DNA of 64,000 nt, taken from assembly GCF_016651435.1 (NCBI RefSeq), contig NZ_JAEPRJ010000001.1:1798001-1862000 (forward strand), read 5' to 3'. The DNA is from Catonella massiliensis. Lineage in GTDB: Bacteria > Bacillota > Clostridia > Lachnospirales > Lachnospiraceae. Shown piece by piece: positions 1 to 8,139 of this stretch. The position numbers were made by a program, and so were the translations under genes. The notes under the pieces were generated by a model. It was given only the letters and a program-made list of their open reading frames with translations, did not search any database and was not told the origin of the DNA. Within the stretch, counting starts at the first letter, position 1; every line of letters starts with the position of its first letter.

Positions 1-235
1 TTACAGGCACAGCCACTACCTCTCTAAGTCTTGTAAATGGTGCAAGTAAGCCGCCTATCTCGATTTCAGCCAGGTCATTGTCGCTCTCATCTGTCGATTT
101 TATGCCCAGTTGAACACTAAAGACCTCATTTACAAAAAAAGAGGGACATTCGCCCTCTATGCTTTCCACAGGTTCTTCATCGTGAAACACCTTAGCCATA
201 GAATCCAGCCAGATTAACTTTGTAATTGCTTCCAT
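1..235 (-). CDS. N-terminal part of an unidentified protein (runs off the window)
   Basis: An open frame begins with ATG at 235 and stays open to the window edge, giving about 78 N-terminal residues. It starts MEAITKLIWLDSMAKVF, is acidic, has no signal peptide, and continues with alternating hydrophobic strands. The opening, with its 'WLDSMAKVF' phrase, vaguely recalls the N-terminal beta-sandwich of DUF4091-type glycosidase-like proteins, but this rests on memory of the family and is weak. It is transcribed away from the window, and its upstream region holds a dispersed palindrome. No function is assigned. Confidence 0.55.
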   Translation of the reverse strand, partial: MEAITKLIWLDSMAKVFHDEEPVESIEGECPSFFVNEVFSVQLGIKSTDESDNDLAEIEIGGLLAPFTRLREVVAVPV

Positions 236-299
236 CCCCACAATATCTCCTCTACTTGTTCTTAACTTTCAGACTTCTCAAATAAGTCTGCTTATATGA

Positions 300-345
300 T
301 ATGATGTGGGTGTCAAAAGTATTTGACACCAATTGATACAGGATT
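300..345. repeat. Dispersed palindromic repeat, copy A
   Basis: The left arm TATGATGTGGGTGTCAAA is followed by a short loop and the right arm TTTGACACC, then AATTGATACAGGATTG. The same arms recur at 4072-4110, 19001-19030 (half) and 23482-23535. It lies between the partial gene at the window edge and the DUF421 gene. The right arm is less conserved here than in the other two full copies. Confidence 0.6.
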
Positions 346-383
346 GCTACAGCTGTACTTTGGGCGGTAGAGTTCAAGCAGTT

Positions 384-1016
384 CTATTCATAAGACACAA
401 ATATAGCCTTGCAGTCCACATATTCTCCAAGGAAAATCTGACTGTATTCTTCAAAGCCCTTCTCTCTCATTTTTTCTTTGATCCAGTCTTCGTCTTTTCC
501 GATTACTTCAAGGATATCTGTCTGAAGATGTCCATCAGTGATTATAGGGAACTTAGGATTTTCTTCTCCATCAAGCACTATAATAATCTTACCGTCTTGC
601 TCGACTACAGCTCTTTTAACCTTTTTAACTGAATATACATTCTGCGCTCTTAGCTTAAATGCCACATCATGTGCTGATAGTCCTGCTTTCTTGCAATTCT
701 CAATATCTACCTTACCATTATTTATAATAATAAGTGCTTTCCCGTCTATAATCTGTTTAACTCTAACATTATGCTTTTTTAATAGCCTAAATCCTGTCAC
801 AAGCAGGAACCAGGCAAGCATAACAAGGAGACACTCAAATATACCTATATTCTTGTTATATATCACACCACCGACAATTCCACCAAGGACATAGTTCTGT
901 ATCTGGTCACTGGCAGAATTTGGTGCAAGGTTACCCTTACCTGTAAAATTGATAACGGCTATTGCAGATAGAAATCCTATCATAAGCTTAATAAAAACCA
1001 GAACAAAATCATTCAT
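384..1016 (-). CDS. DUF421 / YetF-family membrane protein
   Basis: This 210-residue protein has hydrophobic stretches at about residues 4-23, 40-55 and 58-78, then a soluble alpha/beta domain. The soluble part has the family's 'IIDGKALIIINNGKV' segment followed by 'ARDVAFKLRAQ'-like and 'VVEQDGKIIIVL' strands, the layout of YetF/YrbG-type DUF421 proteins. The function of the family is not settled; YetF-like members are linked to spore or envelope biology in Bacillus. The start at 1016 has a good ribosome site (AAGGAG). It is a stand-alone gene with no evident operon partner. Confidence 0.8.
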   Translation of the reverse strand: MNDFVLVFIKLMIGFLSAIAVINFTGKGNLAPNSASDQIQNYVLGGIVGGVIYNKNIGIFECLLVMLAWFLLVTGFRLLKKHNVRVKQIIDGKALIIINNGKVDIENCKKAGLSAHDVAFKLRAQNVYSVKKVKRAVVEQDGKIIIVLDGEENPKFPIITDGHLQTDILEVIGKDEDWIKEKMREKGFEEYSQIFLGEYVDCKAIFVSYE

Positions 1017-1088
1017 TTTCTCATTCTCCTTTTGGGTTAATTTTTACTTCTACATCTTATCACAAAAAATCAATTAATCAAATGGAAA

Positions 1089-1394
1089 TTAAATGTAATG
1101 TTTAATTATTTCAGGATCTTCTAATGCTCCCTCAATAATTCTGCTAAGAATTGATGTGTATCCCTTCCCTAAAGATTTAGCCTTTTTCAAAGCCTTACCT
1201 GACAGTCGTAAGGTCACTATCTGTTTTTGCCTGTCAATTTTCTTTTCCTCAGAAATCTTCTTAAATTTTGACAATTCTTCCTTGGTAAATTCCGGATACT
1301 CATCATCTTTTGAGATTGCAATTTTTTTTGCATTTTCAAGCATCTGTATCTGCTCTGGAGTCGGCTTACTTTTAACATCAATATTTTTAACCAT
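1089..1394 (-). CDS. brnA: BrnA-family antitoxin
   Basis: The predicted 101-residue protein has a charged N-terminal half and a C-terminal ribbon-helix-helix-like region (about residues 65-100: 'IVTLRLSGKALKKAKSLGKGY'), as expected of BrnA antitoxins that bind DNA and neutralise the BrnT RNase. I chose the ATG at 1394 rather than an upstream in-frame start at 1415, because AAGGAGG sits about 10 bases before it. The gene then overlaps the end of the toxin gene by 8 bases, typical of translational coupling. It is probably autoregulated through the palindromes upstream of brnT. Confidence 0.7.
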   Translation of the reverse strand: MVKNIDVKSKPTPEQIQMLENAKKIAISKDDEYPEFTKEELSKFKKISEEKKIDRQKQIVTLRLSGKALKKAKSLGKGYTSILSRIIEGALEDPEIIKHYI

Positions 1395-1638
1395 TATAAT
1401 ATGCCTCCTTTTCAATCTTTGTAGCTAATCTTGCCGATATAATTCTAATAGAATCTTCTCTCTCTGTATAAACTACAACAACTATGACAGCTATTCCGTT
1501 TATTTCTCCAATAGTAACATATCTATCTTCAGTCATGGAATGCGACTCATCATATTTTTCAATACGATTATCATCACCAAAAACAAGAGTGGCTGTACTA
1601 AAGTCAATTCCATGCTTAGATATATTTATCTGTTTCAA
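1387..1638 (-). CDS. brnT: BrnT-family toxin (short N-terminus, TTG start)
   Basis: The 83-residue protein contains the BrnT core 'NISKHGIDF', a central 'YVTIGEINGIAVIVVVVYTERE' strand pair and the end 'IRIISARLATKIEKEAYY', which matches the family signature with its conserved Arg and Glu residues. BrnT is a RelE-fold ribonuclease that arrests translation. The usual first strand with its conserved Trp-Asp is missing: the only in-frame start is a TTG at 1638, with little ribosome-site support, and a stop lies eight codons upstream. The toxin may therefore be N-terminally trimmed. The antitoxin follows with an 8-base overlap. Confidence 0.7.
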   Translation of the reverse strand: MKQINISKHGIDFSTATLVFGDDNRIEKYDESHSMTEDRYVTIGEINGIAVIVVVVYTEREDSIRIISARLATKIEKEAYYNG

Positions 1639-1639
1639 A

Positions 1640-1727
1640 TATACTCGATAAAGATGGCAAAATCAACAATCGTTTCGACTATAGTCGATAAAAATTAAAA
1701 TCCAAGCAGCATTTCGACTATAGTCGA
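1640..1727 (-). promoter_or_regulatory. Palindromic operator array upstream of brnTA
   Basis: Two identical perfect 14-bp palindromes TCGACTATAGTCGA lie at 1675-1688 and 1714-1727, 39 bp apart, each followed by TAAAAA. A degenerate half site (TATACTCGATA) lies at 1640-1650, abutting the toxin start. The upstream palindrome region offers a plausible minus-strand promoter (TTGGAT, 16 bp, TATAGT) whose -10 overlaps the 1675-1688 palindrome. I infer BrnA autorepression sites. Confidence 0.55.
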
Positions 1728-1728
1728 T

Positions 1729-1757
1729 AAAAAAAGAGATACCCCTAGAGGTATCTC
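1729..1757 (-). terminator. Rho-independent terminator of the zinc-uptake operon
   Basis: On the minus strand a GAGATACCTCTAGGGGTATCTC hairpin is followed by six or more T residues, just downstream of the lipoprotein stop at 1769. It separates the zinc operon from brnTA. Confidence 0.75.
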
Positions 1758-1768
1758 ACATCACATTC

Positions 1769-2443
1769 TTAGTTTCCATCATCTTTTAATATTGTCATTT
1801 TAGAGTCCTTTAGATGGCAGTACATCTTGCCATCTTCCATGTAAGTCTCAAACTTGCCTACGACTTCTATATCTGTATTATCCTCGGGACGAAGGTTCCT
1901 CTGCTTTAGCTTGTCCTTTGTAGCAAACTCTATACCTTGACTGCAGCATCCCGCCGCATCTGAGATAAAACAATAGTTGTAATACTCTTTTCTAGGCTCA
2001 TAGTAAGCAGACAGGTACTGCCCTTTCATCTTAATCATCTTTCCTTCAAACTGGTCAGGGTCAGTCATCATAAGATAAACCGTAGCATATATCATATCAC
2101 TTCCCATTGTAGTAAGGTCATAGTCTATGCCGTCAACAGGCTTCTGCTCTCTGGCTTCTTTTAGTTTTGCCTCGAAGTCAGAGGTTGCCCCTAAGATTTG
2201 ACCATTTTGGGTTACTATCTGACTTCCCGTACTCGAACCTGAAGAACTAGGGCCGCCTGTTCCAGACTTTTCTTCATCCTCAAGCTTCTTAACCTGGTCA
2301 TCTATTTCCTTATTTATCTGATTGCTTATTGCCTTCTCCACAGTATTTTGCTGCTGCATCTTGGTAGAGGCCTGATTGCTGCCACAGGCTGTCACCGTAA
2401 TAACTGTGCTAAGGGCAAGCAGTGTTAATATTCTCTTTCTCAT
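1769..2443 (-). CDS. Lipoprotein linked to the zinc ABC transporter
   Basis: The 224-residue protein has a lipoprotein signal peptide with lipobox 'TVTAC' (Cys20), a Gln/Ser/Gly-rich linker, and a C-terminal domain from about residue 105. That domain reads 'DQFEGKMIKMKGQY' and 'DIEVVGKFETY', which looks like an OB-fold of the kind found in DUF1980/TIGR03943-like proteins that travel with metal genes. It holds a Cys-Cys pair ('AAGCCSQGIEF') and a further 'MYCHLKD', possible metal ligands. It is the last gene of the minus-strand operon after znuA, znuC and znuB. A role in zinc capture or allocation is inferred from position only. Confidence 0.65.
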   Translation of the reverse strand: MRKRILTLLALSTVITVTACGSNQASTKMQQQNTVEKAISNQINKEIDDQVKKLEDEEKSGTGGPSSSGSSTGSQIVTQNGQILGATSDFEAKLKEAREQKPVDGIDYDLTTMGSDMIYATVYLMMTDPDQFEGKMIKMKGQYLSAYYEPRKEYYNYCFISDAAGCCSQGIEFATKDKLKQRNLRPEDNTDIEVVGKFETYMEDGKMYCHLKDSKMTILKDDGN

Positions 2444-2500
2444 AAATAAAAACCTCCTCAGCTAATTAAAGCATAACTTTGTGTTTAAAAAGTGTGCAAA

Positions 2501-3343
2501 TCAACCTTTTATCTTCCCTATTATAACACAGATAAAAAACGCCACCATATCAGCCGCCACTATGGTTGAGCCTACGGGTGTGGATGCCAATATCGAAATA
2601 AGCATTCCTATAACCGCACAAACCACAGATAAGGATGCTGAAAAAATAACTACTCCCTTGAAGTTTTTTATAAGTCTCATCGCAGAAAGTGCAGGGAAGA
2701 TAATAAGTGCGGATATAAGAAGTGAGCCTACAAGATTCATCCCAAGCACTATAATCACAGCTATGATTATCGCTATAAGGAGATTATACCTGTCTGTCTT
2801 CACTCCTGTTGCCTTTGAGAAATTCTCATCAAAGGTCACAGCAAAGAGCCTGTTGTAAAGTAACACAAAGAAGACCATTACAAGTATGGAAAATACTATA
2901 CAGATAAGAACTTCTTCCTTACTTAGTGTGAGTATAGAGGTTGAGCCAAACAGGGTAGTACAGACATCTCCTGACACATTACCTTTAGTGTTAAATATGT
3001 TCATAAGCATGTATCCTATCGCAAGGGCTCCTACACTAAGCATAGCTATAACAGCATCCCCCTTTATGGAGCTGTTCTGCCCTGTCTTTAGGAGGAAGAT
3101 AGCTGTAATTACTGTGACAGGAAGGATGATAATCATTTTATCCGTAAGCCCTATAACACTTGCTACAGCCATAGCACCAAAGGCTACGTGTGAAAGTCCA
3201 TCCCCTATGTATGAAAACCTTTTAAGAACCAAGGTTACGCCTAGCAGCGAGGAACACAGTGCTATAAGCACTCCTACTATAAATGCATAGATTACAAATG
3301 GAAATTGAAGATAATACTGCAATTTTTCTAAAATTTCTGCCAT
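2501..3343 (-). CDS. znuB: Zinc/manganese ABC transporter permease
   Basis: The 280-residue protein has about eight membrane segments and belongs to the ABC-3 metal permease family (ZnuB/MntB/AdcB). Family landmarks seen include 'LLGVTLVLKRFSYIGDGLSHVAFGA' split over residues 34-58, with the conserved Gly-Asp-Ser/Gly-Leu-Ser-His region, and the late 'NLVGSLLISALIIFPAL'. It forms the membrane channel for metal delivered by ZnuA. It follows the ATPase gene by 12 bases, so the two are co-translated. Confidence 0.9.
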   Translation of the reverse strand: MAEILEKLQYYLQFPFVIYAFIVGVLIALCSSLLGVTLVLKRFSYIGDGLSHVAFGAMAVASVIGLTDKMIIILPVTVITAIFLLKTGQNSSIKGDAVIAMLSVGALAIGYMLMNIFNTKGNVSGDVCTTLFGSTSILTLSKEEVLICIVFSILVMVFFVLLYNRLFAVTFDENFSKATGVKTDRYNLLIAIIIAVIIVLGMNLVGSLLISALIIFPALSAMRLIKNFKGVVIFSASLSVVCAVIGMLISILASTPVGSTIVAADMVAFFICVIIGKIKG

Positions 3344-3355
3344 AATTTCTCCCTT

Positions 3356-4051
3356 CTATACTCCGAGACTTTCTCTGGCATCGCTTTTTAGATAATCCTT
3401 CTTACTTCCAAAGAAAAGCTGTCCACGGCTTCCTATGTGAAGAACATTTCCTGCCTCATTCTCTATTGCTGCCAAGTCGTGTGAAACCATAATTATGGTC
3501 ACTCCTGATTTATTTAAATCACTTATAAGTCCGTAAAACTCCGCTGTCACCTTTGGATCAAGACCACTCACAGGCTCATCAAGGAGGAGGAGCTTATCTG
3601 TAGCACACAGTGCCCTCGCAAGCAGCACTCTCTGCTGCTGTCCACCCGAAAGATTGCGATAACATTTCTTCTTAAGATTCATAATATGAAGCCTGTCAAG
3701 ATTTTCCTCAGCCCTTAGCTTGTCTTCTTTTCTGTAAAATACTCTGCTGCCTATCCTTGAAAGATTGCCTGACAATACAATTTCCCAGACAGATGCAGGG
3801 AAGTCCTTTTGTGCAAGACTTTGCTGCGGAAGATAGCCTATTTCATAGGGAAGAAGACCATCACCGTAGGTAATTTCTCCCGATACCGGCTTCATCAGCC
3901 TCAAAAGAGTCTTCATTAGGGTGGATTTGCCTGCTCCGTTTTCCCCTATTACATATAAATAATCACCCTTCTCAACCGTAAAATTGATGCCTGTGGCTAC
4001 AAGCTGATCCTTATAGCCCAGTTCAAGATTTTTACAAGTGATAAATGCCAT
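3356..4051 (-). CDS. znuC: Zinc/manganese ABC transporter ATP-binding protein
   Basis: This 231-residue ABC ATPase has Walker A 'GENGAGKST' (about residues 36-44), the signature 'LSGGQQQR' (about 136-143), Walker B 'LLLLDEPVSGLD' and an H-loop 'MVSHD'. The length and its placement between a metal-binding lipoprotein and an ABC-3 permease identify it as the ZnuC/AdcC-type energiser. A 112-base gap carrying a palindromic repeat separates it from znuA upstream, and 12 bases separate it from znuB downstream. Confidence 0.92.
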   Translation of the reverse strand: MAFITCKNLELGYKDQLVATGINFTVEKGDYLYVIGENGAGKSTLMKTLLRLMKPVSGEITYGDGLLPYEIGYLPQQSLAQKDFPASVWEIVLSGNLSRIGSRVFYRKEDKLRAEENLDRLHIMNLKKKCYRNLSGGQQQRVLLARALCATDKLLLLDEPVSGLDPKVTAEFYGLISDLNKSGVTIIMVSHDLAAIENEAGNVLHIGSRGQLFFGSKKDYLKSDARESLGV

Positions 4052-4071
4052 TTTATTTCTCCAAATCTATA

Positions 4072-4110
4072 ATATGATGTGGGTGTCAAACAATTTTGAC
4101 ACCCACCTGA
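4072..4110. repeat. Dispersed palindromic repeat, copy B
   Basis: The arms GTGGGTGTCAAA and TTTGACACCCAC enclose a loop of about four bases, giving a near-perfect 12-bp stem without a T tract. It sits inside the zinc operon between znuA and znuC, where the hairpin could stabilise upstream mRNA or reduce read-through. Same element as at 300-345 and 23482-23535. Confidence 0.7.
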
Positions 4111-4162
4111 AAACTATACACTATACTTTGTAATAACCGCAAGCCTAAGCAGCGTCTTCTTA

Positions 4163-5302
4163 CTACTTAAGCGCTGACGCAAGAGCCTTTAAGTTACTCT
4201 CCATAATGGAAAGATAGGTCGCACCATTTGCTATATCTTCATTGGTAATAGACTGCATTGAGTTAAGTACAACTATATTCTGGTTTTTATCCTTAGTAGT
4301 CTCAACTATCTTCTTTGCTATCTTCTGGTCAGAATTCTCTATAACAAGAACATTTTTTAGCTTAAGATCGTCTGTCTTTTTTGCAAGGAAGGCTACTGTC
4401 TCAAAGCTTGCCTCAGTCTCTGCACTACAGCCTACAAAGGCTGCGTAGTACTTGAGTCCATAATCATCCACAAGATAACGGAATGGGAATCTGTCACCAA
4501 AAAGCACTGTCTTTACCTTAGCCTTTTTAATGGTTGCAAGATATCTTGAATCAAGATCTCCAAGCTTGGCTGTATAATCAGCAGCCGTTGTTGCATAATA
4601 ATCCTTGTTCTCAGGATCTATAGTCTGAAGCTTCTCAGCAAGAGTATTTACAAGAGCTGTAGCGTTTCTCAGTGAAAGCCATACATGCTCGTCATACTCT
4701 GTCTCTTCTTCGTGGTCATGATCGTGGTCTTTATCATCATGGTCGTGGTCTTTATCATCATGGTCTTTATCATCATGATCGTGGTCATGGTCGTGCTCAT
4801 CCTCTTCCTGCATACCTTCCACTACTTCTTCAGGCTTTACATTTTTACCCAAGGTTTCAAGAAGATTTACCACCTGCATCTTATCATTTTTGCTCTCTTT
4901 AAGCGCATCATTAACCCAGCCGTCAGACTCACCGCCTACATATACAAAGAGGTCACAGTTTGCAATCTTTGCAATGTCCTCAGCAGTAGGCTGGTAGCTA
5001 TGAAGGTCAACACCCTTATCTAAGAGGTAGGTAATCTCGTAATTGTCCTTCTTATCTCCAACCAGCTGTCTAATCCAGTCATACTCCGGGAAAATGGTAC
5101 ACACTACACTGAACTTCTTATTGGCATCATCAGTCTTGGCCTCACTTTTGGTACTTGCTGTACTTGAAGCAGCCGCACTGCTTGTAGCAGATGTTACTGA
5201 CTTTGTACTTGATTTAGTCTCAGTTCCTGTCTTAGAGCAGCCTGCAAATATTCCGCATACTGCCACAGCCAAAGCTGTAAGCATAATAACTCTTTTCTTC
5301 AT
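4163..5302 (-). CDS. znuA: Zinc-binding lipoprotein of metal ABC transporter
   Basis: The 379-residue protein carries a lipoprotein signal with lipobox 'FAGC' (Cys21), a Ser/Thr/Ala-rich linker, and a cluster A-I substrate-binding domain. A His/Asp/Lys-rich loop spans about residues 172-197 ('HDHDHDHDDKDHDDKDHDHD'), the hallmark of zinc-type ZnuA/AdcA rather than manganese-type proteins. Conserved features include 'DEHVWLSLRNA' and 'FGDRFPFRYLVDDYGLKY'. It captures zinc outside the membrane for the ZnuBC channel. It is first in the operon, and two palindromic sites lie upstream of it. Confidence 0.92.
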   Translation of the reverse strand: MKKRVIMLTALAVAVCGIFAGCSKTGTETKSSTKSVTSATSSAAASSTASTKSEAKTDDANKKFSVVCTIFPEYDWIRQLVGDKKDNYEITYLLDKGVDLHSYQPTAEDIAKIANCDLFVYVGGESDGWVNDALKESKNDKMQVVNLLETLGKNVKPEEVVEGMQEEDEHDHDHDHDDKDHDDKDHDHDDKDHDHDHEEETEYDEHVWLSLRNATALVNTLAEKLQTIDPENKDYYATTAADYTAKLGDLDSRYLATIKKAKVKTVLFGDRFPFRYLVDDYGLKYYAAFVGCSAETEASFETVAFLAKKTDDLKLKNVLVIENSDQKIAKKIVETTKDKNQNIVVLNSMQSITNEDIANGATYLSIMESNLKALASALK

Positions 5303-5333
5303 ATCTTCTCCTTTATAACTTTACATAAAGATT

Positions 5334-5417
5334 TTGCAACTCAGTCGCAATATTACAAAGGATAAAATACTACTCTTTTGTATATTTGTCAAGAGAAATT
5401 TTGCAAATTGGTTGCAA
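5334..5417 (-). promoter_or_regulatory. znuA promoter with two Fur/Zur-type palindromes
   Basis: Two 7-3-7 palindromes of the form TTGCAAC-N3-GTTGCAA lie at 5334-5350 and 5401-5417, each with one mismatch. Between them is a minus-strand promoter: TTGACA at 5387-5392, a 17-bp spacer and TATTTT at 5364-5369. One site lies just past the predicted start of transcription and the other upstream of -35. The position before a zinc-uptake operon suggests repression by a Fur-family (Zur) protein, which is inferred. Confidence 0.6.
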
Positions 5418-5424
5418 AAATTTA

Positions 5425-6822
5425 TTATCCCATCAGCCACTCAGCTATGGTATCAGTACACACCCCAGTTGCATACTTATCCTGATAAGCATAGTCAGGG
5501 GTGTCTACCCAGGCTGTACCGGCTATGTCTATATGAAGCCAAGGCTTTTTCTCGGCAAAACTTCTGATAAATAGCCCCGCAGTTATTGTTCCGCAGAATT
5601 TTCCACCAAGGTTCTTGATATCGGCTATGTCACTTTCAAGCATCTTCTCATGCTCTCTTCCAAAAGGGATGCGGGCATGCTTCTCTCCTGTTTTAAGAGA
5701 AGCCCTGTAAAACTCCTCCCACATCTCATCAGAGTCCGTTACCACTCCTCCTATGGTAAAGCCATACATTCCTACTACAGCACCTGTAAGGGTTGCAATA
5801 TCAAGCACCCTTGTAGCCTTTTCATTTCTTACGGCATAGGTGACTGCATCTGCAAGGATGAGCCTGCCCTCGGCATCTGTATCGCAGACTTCTATCGTTC
5901 TACCGCTGTAGGATGTAAGCACATCTCCGTCCACATAGCTGTCAGGGGCAATCTTGTTCTCGGCTGTTGGCACAATGGCAGTTACATTCACCTTAGCCTT
6001 CAGCTTTGCAAGTATGGCTATCGCTCCCACAACTGCTGCCGCACCGCCGTTATCTCCCCTTATGCCTGCCATAAACTGCGAAGGTTTCAGGCAGTATCCA
6101 CCTGTATCTACAGTTATTCCCTTGCCCACTATGGCAGTATTTTCCTTAGACTTAGGATTACCCCTGTATCTAAGCACTACAAGGTAAGGAGGGAAGGCAC
6201 TGCTTCCCCCTACCCCAAGGATTCCACCCATTTTAAGCTTCCTAAGCTCTTCCTCATCCAATATCTCAGTTTCTATGGCTGTATCCTTTACAAACTCGGC
6301 TATTTCCTCTGTAAACTCCTTTGGGTGAAGGTAGTTTGACGGCGCATTTACCATGTCTCTTGCAAATATAATGCTGTCGCTTATTATCTCTGCCTTCTTT
6401 AGAAGAGGGCTTATGTCAAGGTTTGTGCCTACTATTCCTACCTTGGCCTCTTCTATCTTAGCATCGCTCTTGTAGCTTCTTTTTGCCTTTATAGAGAGAT
6501 AAATCCCCTTTGCAAAGTTTACAAAGCTCTCCTTATTAAGCCTTAAGTTTTCTACATTGAAGCTGTATTCACTTATCTCATATTTTTTAAGTTCCTTACA
6601 GGCCTTTGCAGAGATTTCCATAGAGGTGGAAGGCTCTTTTACATTTTCCTTACCAAGACCTACAAACAAGACTTTCTTATCCTTTTCAAGCGGCAACAAG
6701 AGCACATCAAGATATTCTGCCTTAAAGACAGTGCCCACCCTCTCTTCATAAGGATATCCCTTCTCACCCCTTTTTACAAAAATAACCTCTGTATTTCCTA
6801 CATTTCCTAAGACTACGCTCAT
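5425..6822 (-). CDS. pepA: Leucyl aminopeptidase, family M17
   Basis: The 465-residue cytosolic metallopeptidase shows the family signature 'CDTDAEGRLILADAV' (residues 313-327), the catalytic-lysine segment 'VGKGITVDTGG' (232-242) and 'GIRGDNGGAAAVVGA' around 253-267. M17 enzymes are hexameric di-metal enzymes that trim N-terminal residues from peptides. The first ATG directly abuts the fucosidase stop (TAGATG), so it is the last gene of the glycan operon. In this setting it may finish off peptides from imported glycopeptides; that substrate is inferred. Confidence 0.93.
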   Translation of the reverse strand: MSVVLGNVGNTEVIFVKRGEKGYPYEERVGTVFKAEYLDVLLLPLEKDKKVLFVGLGKENVKEPSTSMEISAKACKELKKYEISEYSFNVENLRLNKESFVNFAKGIYLSIKAKRSYKSDAKIEEAKVGIVGTNLDISPLLKKAEIISDSIIFARDMVNAPSNYLHPKEFTEEIAEFVKDTAIETEILDEEELRKLKMGGILGVGGSSAFPPYLVVLRYRGNPKSKENTAIVGKGITVDTGGYCLKPSQFMAGIRGDNGGAAAVVGAIAILAKLKAKVNVTAIVPTAENKIAPDSYVDGDVLTSYSGRTIEVCDTDAEGRLILADAVTYAVRNEKATRVLDIATLTGAVVGMYGFTIGGVVTDSDEMWEEFYRASLKTGEKHARIPFGREHEKMLESDIADIKNLGGKFCGTITAGLFIRSFAEKKPWLHIDIAGTAWVDTPDYAYQDKYATGVCTDTIAEWLMG

Positions 6823-8139
6823 CTATTCCTCCCTAAGAAATATCTCAACCACAGTATCTATCTCATCAGGGAGAGGATAGCAGTCCGCAGCAGTAGGTGA
6901 AAAGAAGAAGAATGAATGCTCTGAGAACTCCTTTAAGTTCCAGTAAAAGGTTTCATCTATAACGGAATTGTCCTTTACAAGGCGCATCTTCTCTATCTTT
7001 CCAGCCAAGTTAGGCAGGCAGATTGCTCCTGCCTGTTCTTCCATTACATGGGCATAAAGAACATTGCCCTTCCTTGTAAATCTTCCCCATTCAGGCTTTG
7101 GAAGCTCTGCATACCCACAGTCATAGATACTTCTTCCGTTTTGCTTCATCCACCTGCCTACTTCTTCAAGTATGACCACGGATTCTACCGGAATCTCACC
7201 CTTTGCATTAGGTCCCACATTTAAGAGGAGGTTTCCTCCCTTGCTCACACATTCTACAAGCATTCTTATAACCATCTTAGCTGATTTATAATGCTTATCA
7301 TAGGAGCAGTACCCCCAGTGGTTGTTAAGGGTTATGCAGGCTTCCCAAGGAAGAGGGTTCCCTGCCACGTCTCTGATTCCTTCAGGTGGTATCATCTGCT
7401 CAGGGGAAGCAAAGTCGCCTGAGTATGTAGTAGGCTCAAGAGTTCTTATTGAGCCTGCATCCTCTGCACTGCCCTCAAGACGGTTGTCGATTATGATATG
7501 CGGCTGGATGGAGCGAACCATTTCCATAAGTTCCTTAGCTTTCCACTTGTCGCATTTCATATCTCCGTAAGAGAAGTCAAACCACATAAGGTCTAAGTGA
7601 CCGTAGTTGGTAAGAAGCTCTTTTATCTGTCCAAACATATATTCAAGATAGCGGTCAAAGTTTCTGTTTTCATTACTGCATTTTTCATTATTCCTCATAG
7701 GGTGGTGCATATCTCCGTAATGAGGGAAGTCCTCGTGTCTCCAGTCAATTATTGAATAATAGAGTCCTACCTTTATTCCCTCTGCTCTAAAAGCCTCTAA
7801 AAACTCCCTAACAAGATCCCTTTTACAAGGCGCTTTCACAGAATTAAAATCTGTAAGCTTAGTATCATATAGACAGAATCCATCGTGATGCTTTGCAGTG
7901 AGGACTGCATATTTCATTCCGGCTTCTTTGGCAAGCCTTGCCCATTCTTTAGGGTTGTAGTTTTCAGCATAAAATTCATCAAAATAAGGCTCATACTCTT
8001 CTTTAGGTATTTCGTATACACTTCTTACCCACTCTCCTCTGGCAGGAATAGCATATAAGCCCCAGTGGATAAACATTCCAAATCTTGCACTGTTGTACCA
8101 CTTTGTACGCTCTGTCCTATCTTTAATGACCTGATTCAT
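6823..8139 (-). CDS. Alpha-L-fucosidase, GH29
   Basis: The 438-residue protein starts with the GH29 pattern 'FGMFIHWGLYA' (residues 20-30) and has 'TAKHHDGFCLY' (81-91) and 'LMWFDFSYG', where Asp188 is the expected nucleophile. GH29 enzymes release fucose by a retaining mechanism. No signal peptide is present, so it acts in the cytosol on imported oligosaccharides. It overlaps the preceding transglutaminase-like gene by 17 bases and abuts pepA. The C-terminal beta-sandwich is short compared with larger multidomain fucosidases. Confidence 0.92.
   Translation of the reverse strand: MNQVIKDRTERTKWYNSARFGMFIHWGLYAIPARGEWVRSVYEIPKEEYEPYFDEFYAENYNPKEWARLAKEAGMKYAVLTAKHHDGFCLYDTKLTDFNSVKAPCKRDLVREFLEAFRAEGIKVGLYYSIIDWRHEDFPHYGDMHHPMRNNEKCSNENRNFDRYLEYMFGQIKELLTNYGHLDLMWFDFSYGDMKCDKWKAKELMEMVRSIQPHIIIDNRLEGSAEDAGSIRTLEPTTYSGDFASPEQMIPPEGIRDVAGNPLPWEACITLNNHWGYCSYDKHYKSAKMVIRMLVECVSKGGNLLLNVGPNAKGEIPVESVVILEEVGRWMKQNGRSIYDCGYAELPKPEWGRFTRKGNVLYAHVMEEQAGAICLPNLAGKIEKMRLVKDNSVIDETFYWNLKEFSEHSFFFFSPTAADCYPLPDEIDTVVEIFLREE

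Noticed and set aside
4685..5023. Plus-strand open frame with a Val/Ile/Phe-rich membrane-like product
   Set aside because: It mirrors the His/Asp-rich loop of znuA on the opposite strand and has no ribosome site.
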